The notes beneath the pieces were generated by a model. It had not been told where the DNA came from. It saw only the letters and a list, made by a program, of their open reading frames with translations, and did no database searches. From Cricetomys ansorgei (lineage: Eukaryota; Chordata; Mammalia; Rodentia; Nesomyidae): a stretch of DNA of 64,000 nucleotides. The stretch is taken from contig JAMJFZ010000199.1 of assembly GCA_026225945.1 (NCBI GenBank), forward strand, positions 67,372,501 through 67,436,500, given 5' to 3'. Both the position numbers and the translations under genes were made by a program. Of this stretch, positions 1 to 11,159 are shown one piece after another. The first letter of the stretch is position 1. Every line of letters starts with the position of its first letter.

Positions 1-1286
1 TTTGACTTCCACTAAGTTAATTGTCCACTACGAAAACAAGTCAGAAATAACACCAGTGACCCATGATAACAATCTATAGATCTAATTGGACGAGTTAAAA
101 AACAAAAAAGTCTCCAACATGATATTCACAAACTCTAGGATACGATTCAAAATGGTTCAACTTGAGAAGAAATTGAGACCTATCCTTTAAAAAGTCTCAG
201 TGGATAATGAGATACGCTGAACTATATTTAGAATACATGTAACTGGGTTCAATCACATAAAGGAAAATAGACTCATAATAAATTCACAGTAAATGAAAAT
301 GAGCTACATAACTTTGATATCACTTGGATATCAAAATGGATATAAGTGAAGAAACAAAATTTTGAAAAGTTTTTTTTTAATCACAAAAAGATACTATTTT
401 TTGCAAAAGTTAAATTTATCTGGGCATGAACCATCTACTTAGAGCCAATATAATGATAATGCATTATAATTATTAATAATTAGCAAGTAAGTATCAAATA
501 CACAACTCCCAGTCATTGTGTTAACTACAGGAACATAGACTCACAAATCACTGGTTTGATCTACATTCAACTTCACTTATAATTGCCTGGGTGACAATTA
601 TATGATATAGTTGACAATGGAGATATTTTATTGCAGTCTTTTAATGCCTGATTTCTTATTTTCTCTCCTCAAATATTTCCAAAGAAGATTGTTAGACTTT
701 TCTTCACAATTTCCTGCAATTGATAGGGATATTAAGAAGTTGCTTCTTCATAGGAAACATACATCTGTCACTAAAACTCTGCTGTTTATTCTCACACACA
801 TGTCAAACGTTTATAATATTCTGTCCTAGACTCCAAGATCACACAAAGAAGGACATTTCTATATTCCCTTGTGGAATGTGAGGACGACTACATGAAAAAG
901 TAAAGCATATCGTTATATAACATGGGAGAATGCTGACTGAAATTAAAGGAACAGGACAGGAAGGGTCTGTCCATAGTATGTTAAGAAATGTTGCCAAAGC
1001 AGGCAATATATGAGGTATGTCATAAAGAATATACTAGAACTCCAGTCTGTGAATTGGGTATAATGTTCAAGACCCATGGAGCAGCAACACAAAAGCTAAG
1101 AGAATCACTACACATTTAACACACACGCACGGGGCTTCTACTATACAACAGTGCCATCTTCAAACATGGAGTAAACCAGACACACTCCCAGCTCTCATAG
1201 GACCCTGTCCAATGAAACATGGTAATACCATTTCAGACTGTGTTGAAGACTTTTTACATATTCGCTAGTTTACTTTGTTATGACAT
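1..1286. other. AT-rich noncoding DNA, possible very old L1 remnant
   Basis: There is no gene here. Bases about 60-250 ('ctaggatacgattcaaaatggttcaac' and neighbours) faintly resemble the 5' part of ancient mammalian L1 elements, but the match is too weak to call. The rest is AT-rich and shows no recognisable repeat. The open frame at 611-829 begins with TTG and resembles no known protein. Confidence 0.35.
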
Positions 1287-1289
1287 TTG

Positions 1290-1371
1290 TATGCATATAT
1301 ATACATACATATATGTGCGTGTGTGTGTGTGTGTGTGTGTATGTATGTGTGTGTGTATGTGGGGGGGGGGG
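1290..1371. repeat. Compound microsatellite (TA/CATA, GT, G11)
   Basis: An alternating ATATAC/ATACAT stretch runs into about 11 GT units, then GTAT/GTGT units, and ends in an uninterrupted run of 11 G at 1361-1371. The open frames crossing it on both strands are products of the repeat. Confidence 0.95.
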
Positions 1372-3479
1372 AGGTTGTACCCTGCCCACATTTCCCTCCA
1401 TATAATCCTACCTGCAACACACAGACACTGCACTTCTTCCTCACAACTATGAGAGTTTTTAAGAAACAAGCAGGACAGAGGATGATGAATGGGTGTGAGG
1501 TTGTAGGAAAAGGGAAATTTAGAGAAAAAGTCAGGAAGAACTCATTAAAGAGTTATTTGAGTGGGGAATAGAATCAATAAGAGTGGGTCCTTTGGTCACC
1601 TACAGAGGTTAACAGGGAGCAGGAAGAGGAAAGAGCAAAGCCCTAGATTAACAGGACATTTTCTTAAAAACAACTACTCATAGGATAGGCTTGGCTAGAA
1701 CCAGCTTACTGAGGGTAACAGAGAGGAAGAGAAGGGAGTGTGAGAGAGAGCAGAGTCTAAGTCACTTAAACCTTATAGAGTACTAAGGGTTTGGCAGGGA
1801 ATAAAAAAACTGAGTTAGGTTCAAGGATGGGTGCTGGAAAGTCAGAGCAGAGATACAACATGATCTCATTTGCATTTTAAGAGATGCCTTTCACTAGTAG
1901 AGAGATAACAGAATGTGTATAAGCAAAGATGGACTGAAGCAAGCTCATTGAAAGGCTACCACAACAAAGCAAGTAGAGTATGCTGGTGGCTGTACCAGAG
2001 TGGCACTATATGAAGTGATAGAATGCATGAGTGCAGATTGCTCTGAGGGTTGAGCCATTACACTCCCTAAGGGTTCAGATGAGGAAGAAGAATGGGGGAT
2101 ATTTCTGAAGCGCTTGGCCATTGTCATCCATTAAAATGTGGAAATTCACCAGGGGTGAAGTAGGGGGAAAATAGGCAGGTGGTGTGATATATACCATTAT
2201 GAGATGATGTTAGATGGTGAAATGAAAGGATGCTGCACACACAGGACTAAGTAAGGGTCAAAACTAGAGTAAAAAGTAGGAGTTCATACACATACAGAAA
2301 TGTCCAAAGACTTGATACTCAGAGGTGTGGCCTAGACAAGAAGAGTCAACAAACAATAAATGTAAGGTCTTGTCCTTGGAGCAGAGAACAGAAAAGCCAT
2401 GTGCATTTAAGGAAAAAAAGCATAGTGCAAAAAGTATAGAGCTTAAGAGAAGGCAGTGGGCAGGGGTGTTAGGGAAGTGGGGTATGAGAGCAGTCTGCAT
2501 GCTTTTTATAGATGTTTGAAATCATCTGCTAACAATTTTTAAATTAAAAAGAATCCTGTAATACTTCTGAAAACCAAAATAACAATTAGAATTTTGTTGT
2601 GATAGTTACATGCAATATGTAATAATAAGAGTTCTACATGGGTAAGAAACAGGAAGAGGAGATAAGGCCCTAGAAGAACCTGGAAGAATCTCCCAACAGT
2701 ACCAACAGCTACCATAAAATCAGACTTACTGTTATGAGCTGACCAAAGGCTTGGCCATTTTCTTCTATGAAGAAGCCTCTACCTATGACAAGTCTTGTGA
2801 AAGGGCAATCTTTTGAGCCTATGTAGGGCCCCTGTTTTTGTTCACTCCAGCCTGTGTCCAGGCTGATGCTAAGCACAAAATAACCTTGAGAACCCTCTCC
2901 AGGTGTTGATATAGTGCTCAGTGGCCAAAGCTAGCCTCTCTGACTACATTTCACTCCTGTTTCTTGTCTTTTGATGGCATGATTTCTTGACCTGCAATTG
3001 TCATGGCAACTTCGTGGGTAGAGAGAAGTGGTTTGCTCTCCAAACAGGTTGACAGTGACAGATGTTACTTCTGTTCATAATTGGTACCTGAACAAACGTC
3101 TGGGTCATCACATTAGAATGGCTCAGGACATCTCTCACTAGGCTATCGGTCTCCAGGAAACATAGATCACGATTAACTTCCATGGAAATTACATTGTTTC
3201 CTGCCCATTTGAAGCCTCCATTTATCCACAGGGAACTTTACAAAAGGCACAGGCTCCAGTATGCAAATACTTGAAGATCTTTTCTAAGGTCCCAGCACAA
3301 AGACAGTATTTTTCCAAGTTATAGACCCCTCACACAAATAATCTATTATCATCTCCCAAAGGGCCTGCATGGTTGGTAAGGGGAAAGATCACAGCACATT
3401 GAACAATGACTGAGGACTGAGGGTCAAATAGCTAATCATGCAGAAGCCCTGACATTCTCAGTCACAAATCTCATGATCC

Positions 3480-3480
<1 letters not shown>
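1372..3480. other. Noncoding DNA with no recognised feature
   Basis: About 2.1 kb of mixed-composition sequence. I see no SINE, L1 or LTR signature. The short open frames (60-80 codons) have no start context, domain or exon-like boundary that would support a gene. Confidence 0.5.

Positions 3481-3481
<1 letters not shown>

Positions 3482-3514
<33 letters not shown>
3482..3514. repeat. (TA)n microsatellite
   Basis: About 16 uninterrupted TA units. It sits immediately upstream of the L1 fragment that follows. Confidence 0.97.
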
Positions 3515-3518
<4 letters not shown>

Positions 3519-3695
3519 TAAATACCCCAAAGACAACCAATAAACAGGCTAGTGAATGAACAGACAGTTCTCAAGGACAAATGGCCATAAACATATGCAA
3601 AAACTATACAACTTTTCCAGTCATCAAAGAAATGGAAATAAAACTATATTAAGATCCATGTCACCCCAGACAAAGCAGCACCCATCAAGAAAACA

Positions 3696-3885
3696 GTGAA
3701 CACCCCTGCAGCACTAATCAGACCCAGCGGGCTTTGTATATAGAGACATGAAGTTGAGAAGGAGATGTGTTGAGGGGAAATTAGAAGATGTTAGAGGCAG
3801 GGTAGGGGGTGGATTTAATCAAGATATATTTTATACATTTATAAAACTGTCGAAGGATAAATAAAATATTTAAAAGCAAAACTTA
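3696..3885 (+). mobile_element. Nested L1 3'-end insertion with 9-bp target-site duplication
   Basis: About 190 bases of L1 3' UTR type ('ggtggatttaatcaagatatatt...aataaaatatttaaaa') split the surrounding L1 ORF2 sequence. AAGAAAACA stands at 3687-3695 and again at 3886-3894, directly flanking the insert, as expected of target-primed reverse transcription. The 3' end is A-rich with AATAAA. It must be younger than the L1 it interrupts. Confidence 0.75.
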
Positions 3886-4351
3886 AAGAAAACATGAGTA
3901 AATACTATTGAGGGTACAGAGAAGGAAAACCCTTATATACTGCTGTTAGGGGTGTAAATGGGTCCAGCCACTGTGGAAATCAGTGTGCAGATTCCTCAAC
4001 AAACTAAAACACGATTACCACGTGACCCAGCTATTCCGTTTCTGATGTACCTAAAGGATGCTACTCCAACCTACCACAGATAGACACCTGCACGTCGATG
4101 TTAACTGTAGCCCTATTCACAGAGCCAAGTCATGGAAATGACCTAGGCGTCCATCAACAGGTAAACTGATAAAGAGAATATAAATAAATTGGAGCTTTAT
4201 TTGGCAATAATGAAGAACAAAATTATGCTTTGGAAAATAGCTCGGACTGGAGGTCATCATATTAGTAGAAATAAATCAGAGACTCAGAATCATAAATACC
4301 AAGTTTATTTTTTTCCTTCATGAATCTTAGAGTGTATGTAGATACATAAAA

Positions 4352-4352
<1 letters not shown>

Positions 4353-4389
<37 letters not shown>
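4353..4389. repeat. (AC)n microsatellite
   Basis: About 18 AC units inside the 3' portion of the L1 fragment. Confidence 0.97.
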
Positions 4390-4391
<2 letters not shown>

Positions 4392-4550
4392 ACACCAAAG
4401 CAGGGGGAAGCTCAGCTTAGGAAGGAAAGATACTAGTGAGAAGAAAAAGGAGGAAAAGGAGATGAGAGATGGAAAAGGAGAGTATGGAAATGAAGAAGGT
4501 AAAATACATGATAGACCACCATCAACAATGAGTACACAACAATAACTTTT

Positions 4551-4898
4551 TAAATTCTGTCACATCCAGTGACCTAATGGTCTTTGTTGAATTACAAGTA
4601 AGCTTATCTCTGTGCCCAGGAAAAACATTACACACTAACTCACATAACAGTATGGGAGGGAACATGCTGAACTTCAAAGCATACTGGAGTAATCAAAAGA
4701 TCTCCAGCTTTTATGAATAGTGATATCTTATACAAATCAAGGGACAGAGAACATTCTGATTGAGTCAGATGCTTTTCTGGGTGCTTCACAGCCACTCTCG
4801 AATGCAATCCTAAATTTCCCAGCTCCTAGGCTAGGTAATCAGCTGTGTGTCTCACTTGACAAAAATACTGGCACTCTGAAAACAAGACTGTCCATTGT
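4551..4898. other. Unique noncoding DNA
   Basis: No gene or clear repeat is seen between the L1 remnant and the MIR-like piece that follows. Confidence 0.4.
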
Positions 4899-4965
4899 CA
4901 CAGTGTAAGTCAAAGTGACAGAGCTGGGATTTGAACTCAGTTATTCTTGATTCTGGCAGCCCCGA
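4899..4965 (-). mobile_element. MIR SINE fragment
   Basis: 'gtaagtcaaagtgacagagctgggatttgaactcag' matches the inverted core of MIR ('...ggtcacacagctagtaagtggcagagctgggattcgaaccca'). It is old and diverged. Confidence 0.7.
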
Positions 4966-5732
4966 ATTTTGTCACTCCAGGTGCTACCACAGGTTGTGGG
5001 TTGTGTGACTGAATCATCCATGGTCATTGAGATACTGAACACTAATGATGCTCTCCAATGCAGAAGAGGGGCAAGGGGAAACCTGGAAGCGTGAGCACCA
5101 CTGAGAAGATGGAGAGAGACATGGTTAGGATTAAAAGTCAGGGGAATGTCCCTAATAGTCTCAGTAGTAGGAACTTCTCACCACACTCACCTACAATGTA
5201 TTCACACTATACTGTTTTCTCTGTGTTGACCCATCCCACTGAGAACTGAAAATCTCAGGAAAGAGAGGTGTCTTTTTGACCTTGTTCAAGCTATCAACCC
5301 AGCCTTTCCCTTAAGCCACTATGAAAGCAGGCATAAATCTAGGTTATACTCAACAGCATACACACATTTAAAAGGCTATTATCCTAGATGAATATTTGTG
5401 TGTTATTATGATGTTATAATGATGAATATTCAAAATAAAAATATGCCATGTCCTTTTTATTTTATAGAGACCACACTTGAGCTTCATAATCCTAAAATTG
5501 GGTTTAGTTAAGTGTTCTTAATAATATTCATGAAGGCATAAGTAAGCTAAATTTTATAAGTTGTATATTGTAAAATCTCATCACAACCATCATCAAAAAT
5601 AGCTTCATTACTATCTTTGAAAGACAGCATAATTTGGTTCCACAACACAAGCCACGACTGCCCAATACTCTTTTTGGCATGGGAGGAGGTAGAGATGTTT
5701 CTTCACAGAGACAGAGACGGGACTTGTCCCTG
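4966..5732. other. Unique noncoding DNA
   Basis: No repeat or gene recognised. The sequence is AT-rich around 5,390-5,620. Confidence 0.45.
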
Positions 5733-5896
5733 TGATGGCAAGACAGCTCAGTGGATAAAGTCACTTGCCACCAAATCTGATGAGCAGTTTATCCCAGAAC
5801 CCACATGACGGAAGGATAAAACACTTTCTGATTGCCACTGAGCACCACATGCATACCAGACCTGATACTTCCTTCCCAATAAATAAATTTTAAAAG
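5733..5896 (+). mobile_element. B2/B3-superfamily SINE
   Basis: It starts with a tRNA-like head 'gacagctcagtggataaagtcacttgcc' and continues with 'cccagaacccacatga', 'ccacatgcatacc' and an 'aataaataaattttaaaa' tail. This is the layout of the B3/B3A branch of the B2 family. Diverged copy. Confidence 0.85.
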
Positions 5897-6531
5897 AAGA
5901 AAACTCATGAAGAACTCTTATGAAGGCAAAGATCCACTTAAAATCTATCCATCCTCTGAGCTACACTCACAAAGTATGTTTCCTCTTAATTCTTCAGGAG
6001 GCAGAGTCAGATTCCACTCCACTGAATCAAATTGTGATGAACTTCATGATACTGTATATTGCCAGAGAGTTGGCTATATATAATATCTCCAGATCCAAAC
6101 CTCTATCTTTGCTCCTTGTATCGGCCCTGTCCCTCCATAAAGAAGCCTAGACTAGAATACAAACCTTAAAGTGAGAGACAGTTATCACTCAACACAAAGG
6201 GCCTAGAGTTAAAACACCTTGAGCTTGGCAGCCTTAGTTGAGGATTAAGTATCCCAGCACCAAATGACTCCTGTGCTTGTTTTCATTGTTACTCAAAGCA
6301 ATAAAGACCTGGGTAGCAGGGGTACTGCTTACTGATGAAAACAGAAGAAACTAAGGACATCTGGACCTCAGCTTTGCTGTCTATCCAGGTCTGATGAGAA
6401 AACAGTGGAAATCAGAGCCAATGTTTCTTTATACATATAATGGTTGACATGAAGTATCCCCCTGACAGGATCTAGAATCACTTTAATTTACTGCTATGTT
6501 TATGGACTGTTCCCTCAATGAATCAGCCATT

Positions 6532-6586
6532 AAAAAAAAAAAAAACTGAAAGAAAGAAGGGAGGGAGGGGGAGAGAGAGAGAGAGC
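6532..6586. repeat. Poly(A) run and (GA)n-rich tract
   Basis: A14 at 6532-6545 followed by AAAG, GGGA and GA units. Purine-only for about 40 bases. Confidence 0.9.
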
Positions 6587-7446
6587 TGACAAAGGCCACT
6601 TCCTACCTGAAGTTGCTTACATCAAGATACTTAATCAAAGAGACAGGAAATGTCACTAAAATAACAGATTTCAAAACCATGCCGAGTGGAGTGAAGATAT
6701 GCTAAGCCTCATAGATAATGAGGAGTGTATTATTTGGGAAGTTGCAGGGCACTGACAATGAGAATGGGGCCCTTGAATCAGATTATGACTTGACTGTTCT
6801 TCGACTTCATCCATATCATTATCATTTTGGGATGACCTTAGCATGTGTAGAGCCCAGTCTGGCACACCGTTCACTCTTTTCATCAACTGTCTTCCCCCTT
6901 CAATTTATAAAACATAAATTCCATGGCAGCAAGGATTATTTTTAATGTTTGCTTTAGTTACTGATCACTTAAAACAGTGCCTCCTCAGGCAAGACACTAA
7001 ATAAGTAATTGTGTGCAAAGGATAGAGAAATAGGAATTTGAAATGAGGAGGTAGTAAGAGGGGGGAAGGAATGTGCTTATATTTGGGGGGGATTGAGACT
7101 TACTATTGAGTTATTATTAAACTACATTATTCTTGTCATTTGTTGTTTCTGTGATTAGCTGCTCTGTACTTGTTTATTTTCTGTAACCTCTTGGGTATGT
7201 CTGTTTTTCCCTTCTGACCTAAGTATTCCTTCTAAAACTTTCTATAGATCTGTCATAATGGTCATAAATTGACGTAAACTGTTTTTATTATATGTCTTTA
7301 TTTCTCCTTCAGTTTTAATAGTTTTGTTGGGTATAATAGAAGGGGTCAACAATTGTTGTATTTCAGAATTCAGAATACATATTTCCAGGGAAAAGAGAGT
7401 CCATTTTCTTCAAGGATGAGCCCACTGAAAGGCTAACCATTTGAGT
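6587..7446. other. Unique noncoding DNA
   Basis: No gene or confident repeat is seen. Short G runs occur near 7,060-7,090. Confidence 0.4.
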
Positions 7447-7612
7447 AGATGGTTCTGCAGCCAGCAATAAGTGGACCCAGTAGGTTTAAAAAATAGTATG
7501 TTAAATTGGGAGGGAAAACAGTGGAGGAATTGGAGGAGGTGAATGAGAGGTGGATTTGATCAAAATGTATTAAATGCCTGTATGAAATTCTTAAACAATA
7601 AAAAACATGTAT
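7447..7612 (+). mobile_element. L1 3'-end fragment
   Basis: 'ggtggatttgatcaaaatgtattaaatgcctgtatgaaattcttaaacaataaaaaa' is the typical extreme 3' end of rodent L1, with AATAAA and an A-rich tail. The copy is 5'-truncated to about 165 bases. Confidence 0.8.
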
Positions 7613-7734
7613 AAACATACATATATGCAAACACTGACAGATGTATTAAAGTGTTTATAATCAATTAAAAAATTGATGAGCTGTTAGGCTGTAGAGAAAG
7701 GATATGAAAGTTCACTCAGGACAATCCATTTTCT

Positions 7735-7885
7735 AGGTATTACTTTACTTCTCCAAAATTCACTTCGTTATTGTATCCCATCCCCAATTTTACACATGAA
7801 AAAGAAGACATTTTAAGATGTTACATGACTTTTGTGTAGCATATGAATATAGGACTAGAATCAAGATTTTCCTAGTCTAGTGGTT
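7735..7885 (-). mobile_element. MIR SINE fragment
   Basis: 'ccaattttacacatgaaaaagaagacattttaagatgttacatgact' followed by 'aggactagaatcaag' matches the inverted MIR 3' half. Strongly diverged. The next 100 bases ('tagtggtttcagttt...tatcacctg') could be a decayed MER5A-type DNA transposon, but I do not call it. Confidence 0.5.
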
Positions 7886-8235
7886 TCAGTTTAGAATATA
7901 GTTATCACCTGATGACTGGGTAAGTTCATTAAAGGGCCCTCTTGAGTACCAAAGTATGAGATACTGAAGTCTCTTACACAAAATTATATAGTATTTGAAT
8001 ATTGCATACATACTTCCTCTTGAATATTTCAAATCATCTCTGCATTGCTTATAGCAAGCAGTACTCTGTAAATACTGTTTTAATTTGTTCCTGCCTAATG
8101 TTCAAGACAATAAAAGGAAAAATCTATGCATGTTTACATAGACCAGTATGTTTTACGAATTTGCTTTCTAATTAGTTAAAGCCATGGGTAAAGAAATTGC
8201 AAAAATAAAGCTCTAATGATAATTAGACAATGAGA

Positions 8236-8391
8236 AGAACACCTTGGCTAGATGTGATAGTGCACAGCTGTTGCCTCAGCACCTTGGATCTTACCTCAAG
8301 AAGGAGAACAAGGAGGAGGGCAAGGGGAAGAAGAGAAGGAAGAGAAGGAAAGTGGCAAGAAAGGGAAAAGGAGGGAGGAGAGGGAGGAGGT
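8236..8391 (+). repeat. Possible B1/B4-like scrap followed by GA-rich low-complexity tract
   Basis: 'ggctagatgtgatagtgcacagctgttgcctcagcaccttgg' resembles the left end of B1/B4-type SINEs. From about 8297 to 8391 the strand is nearly pure purine (GGAG, GAAG, AAAG units). The tract is certain and the SINE assignment is weak. Confidence 0.55.
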
Positions 8392-8660
8392 AGTTGATCA
8401 TCTCTATATTATCACAACACATTTATGTGTGTTTCTGTATTTAATATTTTTTCTTAATGCATATCTATTGAGCACTTAGAATATACCAAACACAATAGTA
8501 CATACTTTTAAGTAGATATTATTTACAAGAAACCATCCACTGTCAATATATTTAAAGTACCAAGTTATTGGCTGTAACTGACTTAAGTTCTACCTTTCCA
8601 ATTCTATAATTGTTGTTATTTTCCACTCTATTATCTCTAGCTGGCTTCCATCACCAAACA

Positions 8661-8685
8661 CAAAGAAAGAAAGAAAGAAAGAAAC
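8661..8685. repeat. (GAAA)n microsatellite
   Basis: Six GAAA/AAAG units, slightly degenerate at the right end. Confidence 0.9.
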
Positions 8686-10014
8686 AAAAACAAGAGATGG
8701 GCAGAAATATAAAAACAATCAAAGATTCTGGAGAGTAGCCAACACATTATGCCAGGCACTCTACAGCAAGTGGAATGTAAAAAGTAATAGATCTTCAATT
8801 CACCAAGTCCCCAGGGTAATGAAATCCAAGCACATCATACTGTATCAAAGAGCCTTGCTGTGCTGGGGAGTCCTCACTCCCAGAGGGAAAAGCTGATGTA
8901 CTCTGGCTGGGTCTGTAATTCAGTAAGACATGAACAGCAATGGAGTTTGGAAATACATTGATTTTAATGCAGTACACTGACAAGACTGAAAGAACTATAA
9001 GATGCTTCTTGGGGAAGATGGGGCTAAGTCACCTTGTCCATAGTTGAGGGAACTCCTGCTGCTCATACAGACCTCTGTGGCTTCCCCTGATGAGGAGTTC
9101 AGGTTCACACAAAGGTTTGAACTAAATAGCAGGTAAGGACCCCATGAGGTCCTATCTCTAGACAGGACAGTGTATGGAGTCTTGTGTGGTGGGGTGATAT
9201 GGTCCATTAACTACACTAATACCAAGCAGTAATAGCTTCATTTTTCATCACATCTGGGTGATGGAGATTTTGCCAAACACCAAAAATAGAATGGGAAACT
9301 AATGTTCCAGAAATAAGTGATTGAGAAAGAAATTGAAATCTCATCCACCCAATTCAAATGTTCTTTTTCTTTTATAGTTCCAAATAACTTCTCTGAAAGG
9401 GGGGCACAAAACAGGAGCTCAGTACCTTTCCTCAGTATTACACATATTACATTTAGGTATCTGAGCCTATACTGTGAGAGACAAAAACAAGAAATAGAAG
9501 ACTTAGCCAAAAAAGACAGTATGTGGTCTTCCAAAATATTATATCAAACCTGGAAGCCAGAACTCACAAATAGAATTGCTAATTAGGCATTCCAGACCAT
9601 TATTTACTTCCATAATTATCATTAATTAATTACTTAATTCAGCTAGTGTTTACTAAACACTGCTCAAGAAACTGGGGGAGGAGGGTCAAGAGAGAATACC
9701 AGTAACAAATGGGGCTTAATAGCCTTTTGTTGGGGAGACAAAACCAAAACACAAACAAAAAAATACATACATTGTACATAATATTCAAGTCCTAACAAGG
9801 AAACAGAGGTTATAAGACACAGAGCTGAGGGTACTGCAATGAGGGACATTGGCCAGGGAACACAAGTGACTGCACTCTGTGAATCTTAAACCACCTCTCT
9901 TCACACCTGCTAAGGGGAGAAGGTCTCTTCCTATGATCCAGGTTGGTGAGCTGAACCAGGGTCTTCTTGAGGTAAACCAAAATAAAAACTGAGAAAGCAG
10001 TGAAGCTGCTCTAT
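8686..10014. other. Unique noncoding DNA
   Basis: About 1.3 kb with no confident repeat. The open frames on both strands at 9238-9586 overlap each other and resemble no protein family, so they are not called. Confidence 0.45.
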
Positions 10015-10622
10015 CAGCTGCCTTTCTTCTTCTGTGATAAATAGTTTAACCAAATTAACTTGGGAAGTAATGGGTTATTTCATCACATACCCTTATTTAA
10101 GAAATCATCTGGGAGACAGGAAATAGTCAGGGCAGGAAATCAAGGCAGGAACCTGAAGACAGAAACTGAAGCAGAGACTTTGGAGGGACTCTATTTACTT
10201 GTGTGTTGTCAGGCTCATACCCAGCTAGCTTTCTTATATTGTCCTTGCCCACCTACCTAGGATTGGCATTGCTTACAGTTCCCCCAAATCAGTTGGCAAT
10301 CAAAACCATGCTCCATGGACAACTTCACAAATGAATCTGATGGAAACAGTTCTTTTGGGTTTTGTTTTTGTTTGTTTTATTGTTGTTGTTGTTTTGGTTG
10401 GTTTTTTTGTTGTTTGTTTTTTGTTTGTTTGCTTTTGTTTTTTTGAGACAGAGTTTTTCTCTTATAACTCTGGCTATTCTGGAACTCACGCTATACATTA
10501 GGCTGTCCTCAAACTCACAGAGAGCCACCTGCCCCTGTCTCTCAAGTGCTGGGATTAAAGGTGTGTGCCACCACTGCCCAGTGGAAACAATTCTTAAACT
10601 GAAGTTCCCTCTTCTAGTGTGT
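10015..10622 (-). mobile_element. MT-type MaLR LTR, split by a B1 insertion
   Basis: The complement of an MT-class LTR is recognisable from 'gataaatagtttaaccaaattaacttgggaagtaatgggttatttca', 'gcaggaaatcaaggcaggaacctgaag' and the final 'ttccctcttct'. A B1 element with its own target-site duplication sits inside it. Diverged solitary LTR with no internal retroviral genes. Confidence 0.75.
10355..10581 (-). mobile_element. B1 SINE with T-rich (inverted A) tail and target-site duplication
   Basis: Inverted B1: 'gagacagagtttttctcttataactctggctattctggaactcac' through 'ctcaagtgctgggattaaaggtgtgtgccaccactgccca'. The tail is an expanded TTTTG/TTG tract at about 10,357-10,443. The flanks are TGGAAACAGTTCTT (10341-10354) and TGGAAACAATTCTT (10582-10595), a 14-bp duplication with one mismatch. 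Confidence 0.93.
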
Positions 10623-11159
10623 CAGGCTGATCACCAACATTAGCCATCACAGCTACATATCAAAGACCAGAGTGAGGAAAGGGAGGCTGGAAAAGGATTC
10701 AAAAGTACTTAGGATGGGTGTTAAAATAGACGTTTGTCGATTAATTTTCTGAATTATCTTGACTGAGTCATAGGGTACCTCCTGGATATTCCATCAAACA
10801 TCATTCTCAATGTTTCTGTGAAGGTCTTTAAGGGGAGGTTAACATTCAACTTTGAAGACTTTGAGTTGAGTATAGCAGACTATCTTCATTAATGAGGGTG
10901 GCAATCACCCAATCAGTTGAAGACCAACTCTTCCCAGAGTGAGGATAAATACCTCTTTTCTGACCACCTTTCTGCTGGGATGTTGGCTACTCTAAATTCA
11001 GATTCTGCCGGAAACACTCCTCTTTCCAGATGACCAAGGCTGCCATCATTTGGACTGCAGGGGCATTGTGTTTGTGATTCCCTGGTAACACGTAATGTGG
11101 AATATCTTTGCACTTATTCTCCAGATAACCACCATGATTGACAATTGTCTGCTAAGACA
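10623..11159. other. Unique noncoding DNA
   Basis: No recognised repeat or gene. Confidence 0.4.

Larger units (their letters stand above)
3545..4550 (+). mobile_element. L1 LINE fragment (ORF2 end and 3' UTR), interrupted
   Basis: The sequence follows the 3' third of rodent L1 ORF2. It has the region before 'aaatggccataaacatatgcaaaaa', then after an interruption 'cccttatatactgctgttaggg', 'ccagccactgtggaaatcagtgtg' and 'gacccagctattcc', and then a CA-rich 3' part. The reading frame is broken many times, so this is a dead 5'-truncated copy. A second L1 3' end (3696-3885) is inserted in the middle. Confidence 0.85.

Noticed and set aside
7880..7990. Possible MER5A transposon
   Set aside because: Only two short matches ('agtggttt', 'tatcacctg') line up, which is too little to call.
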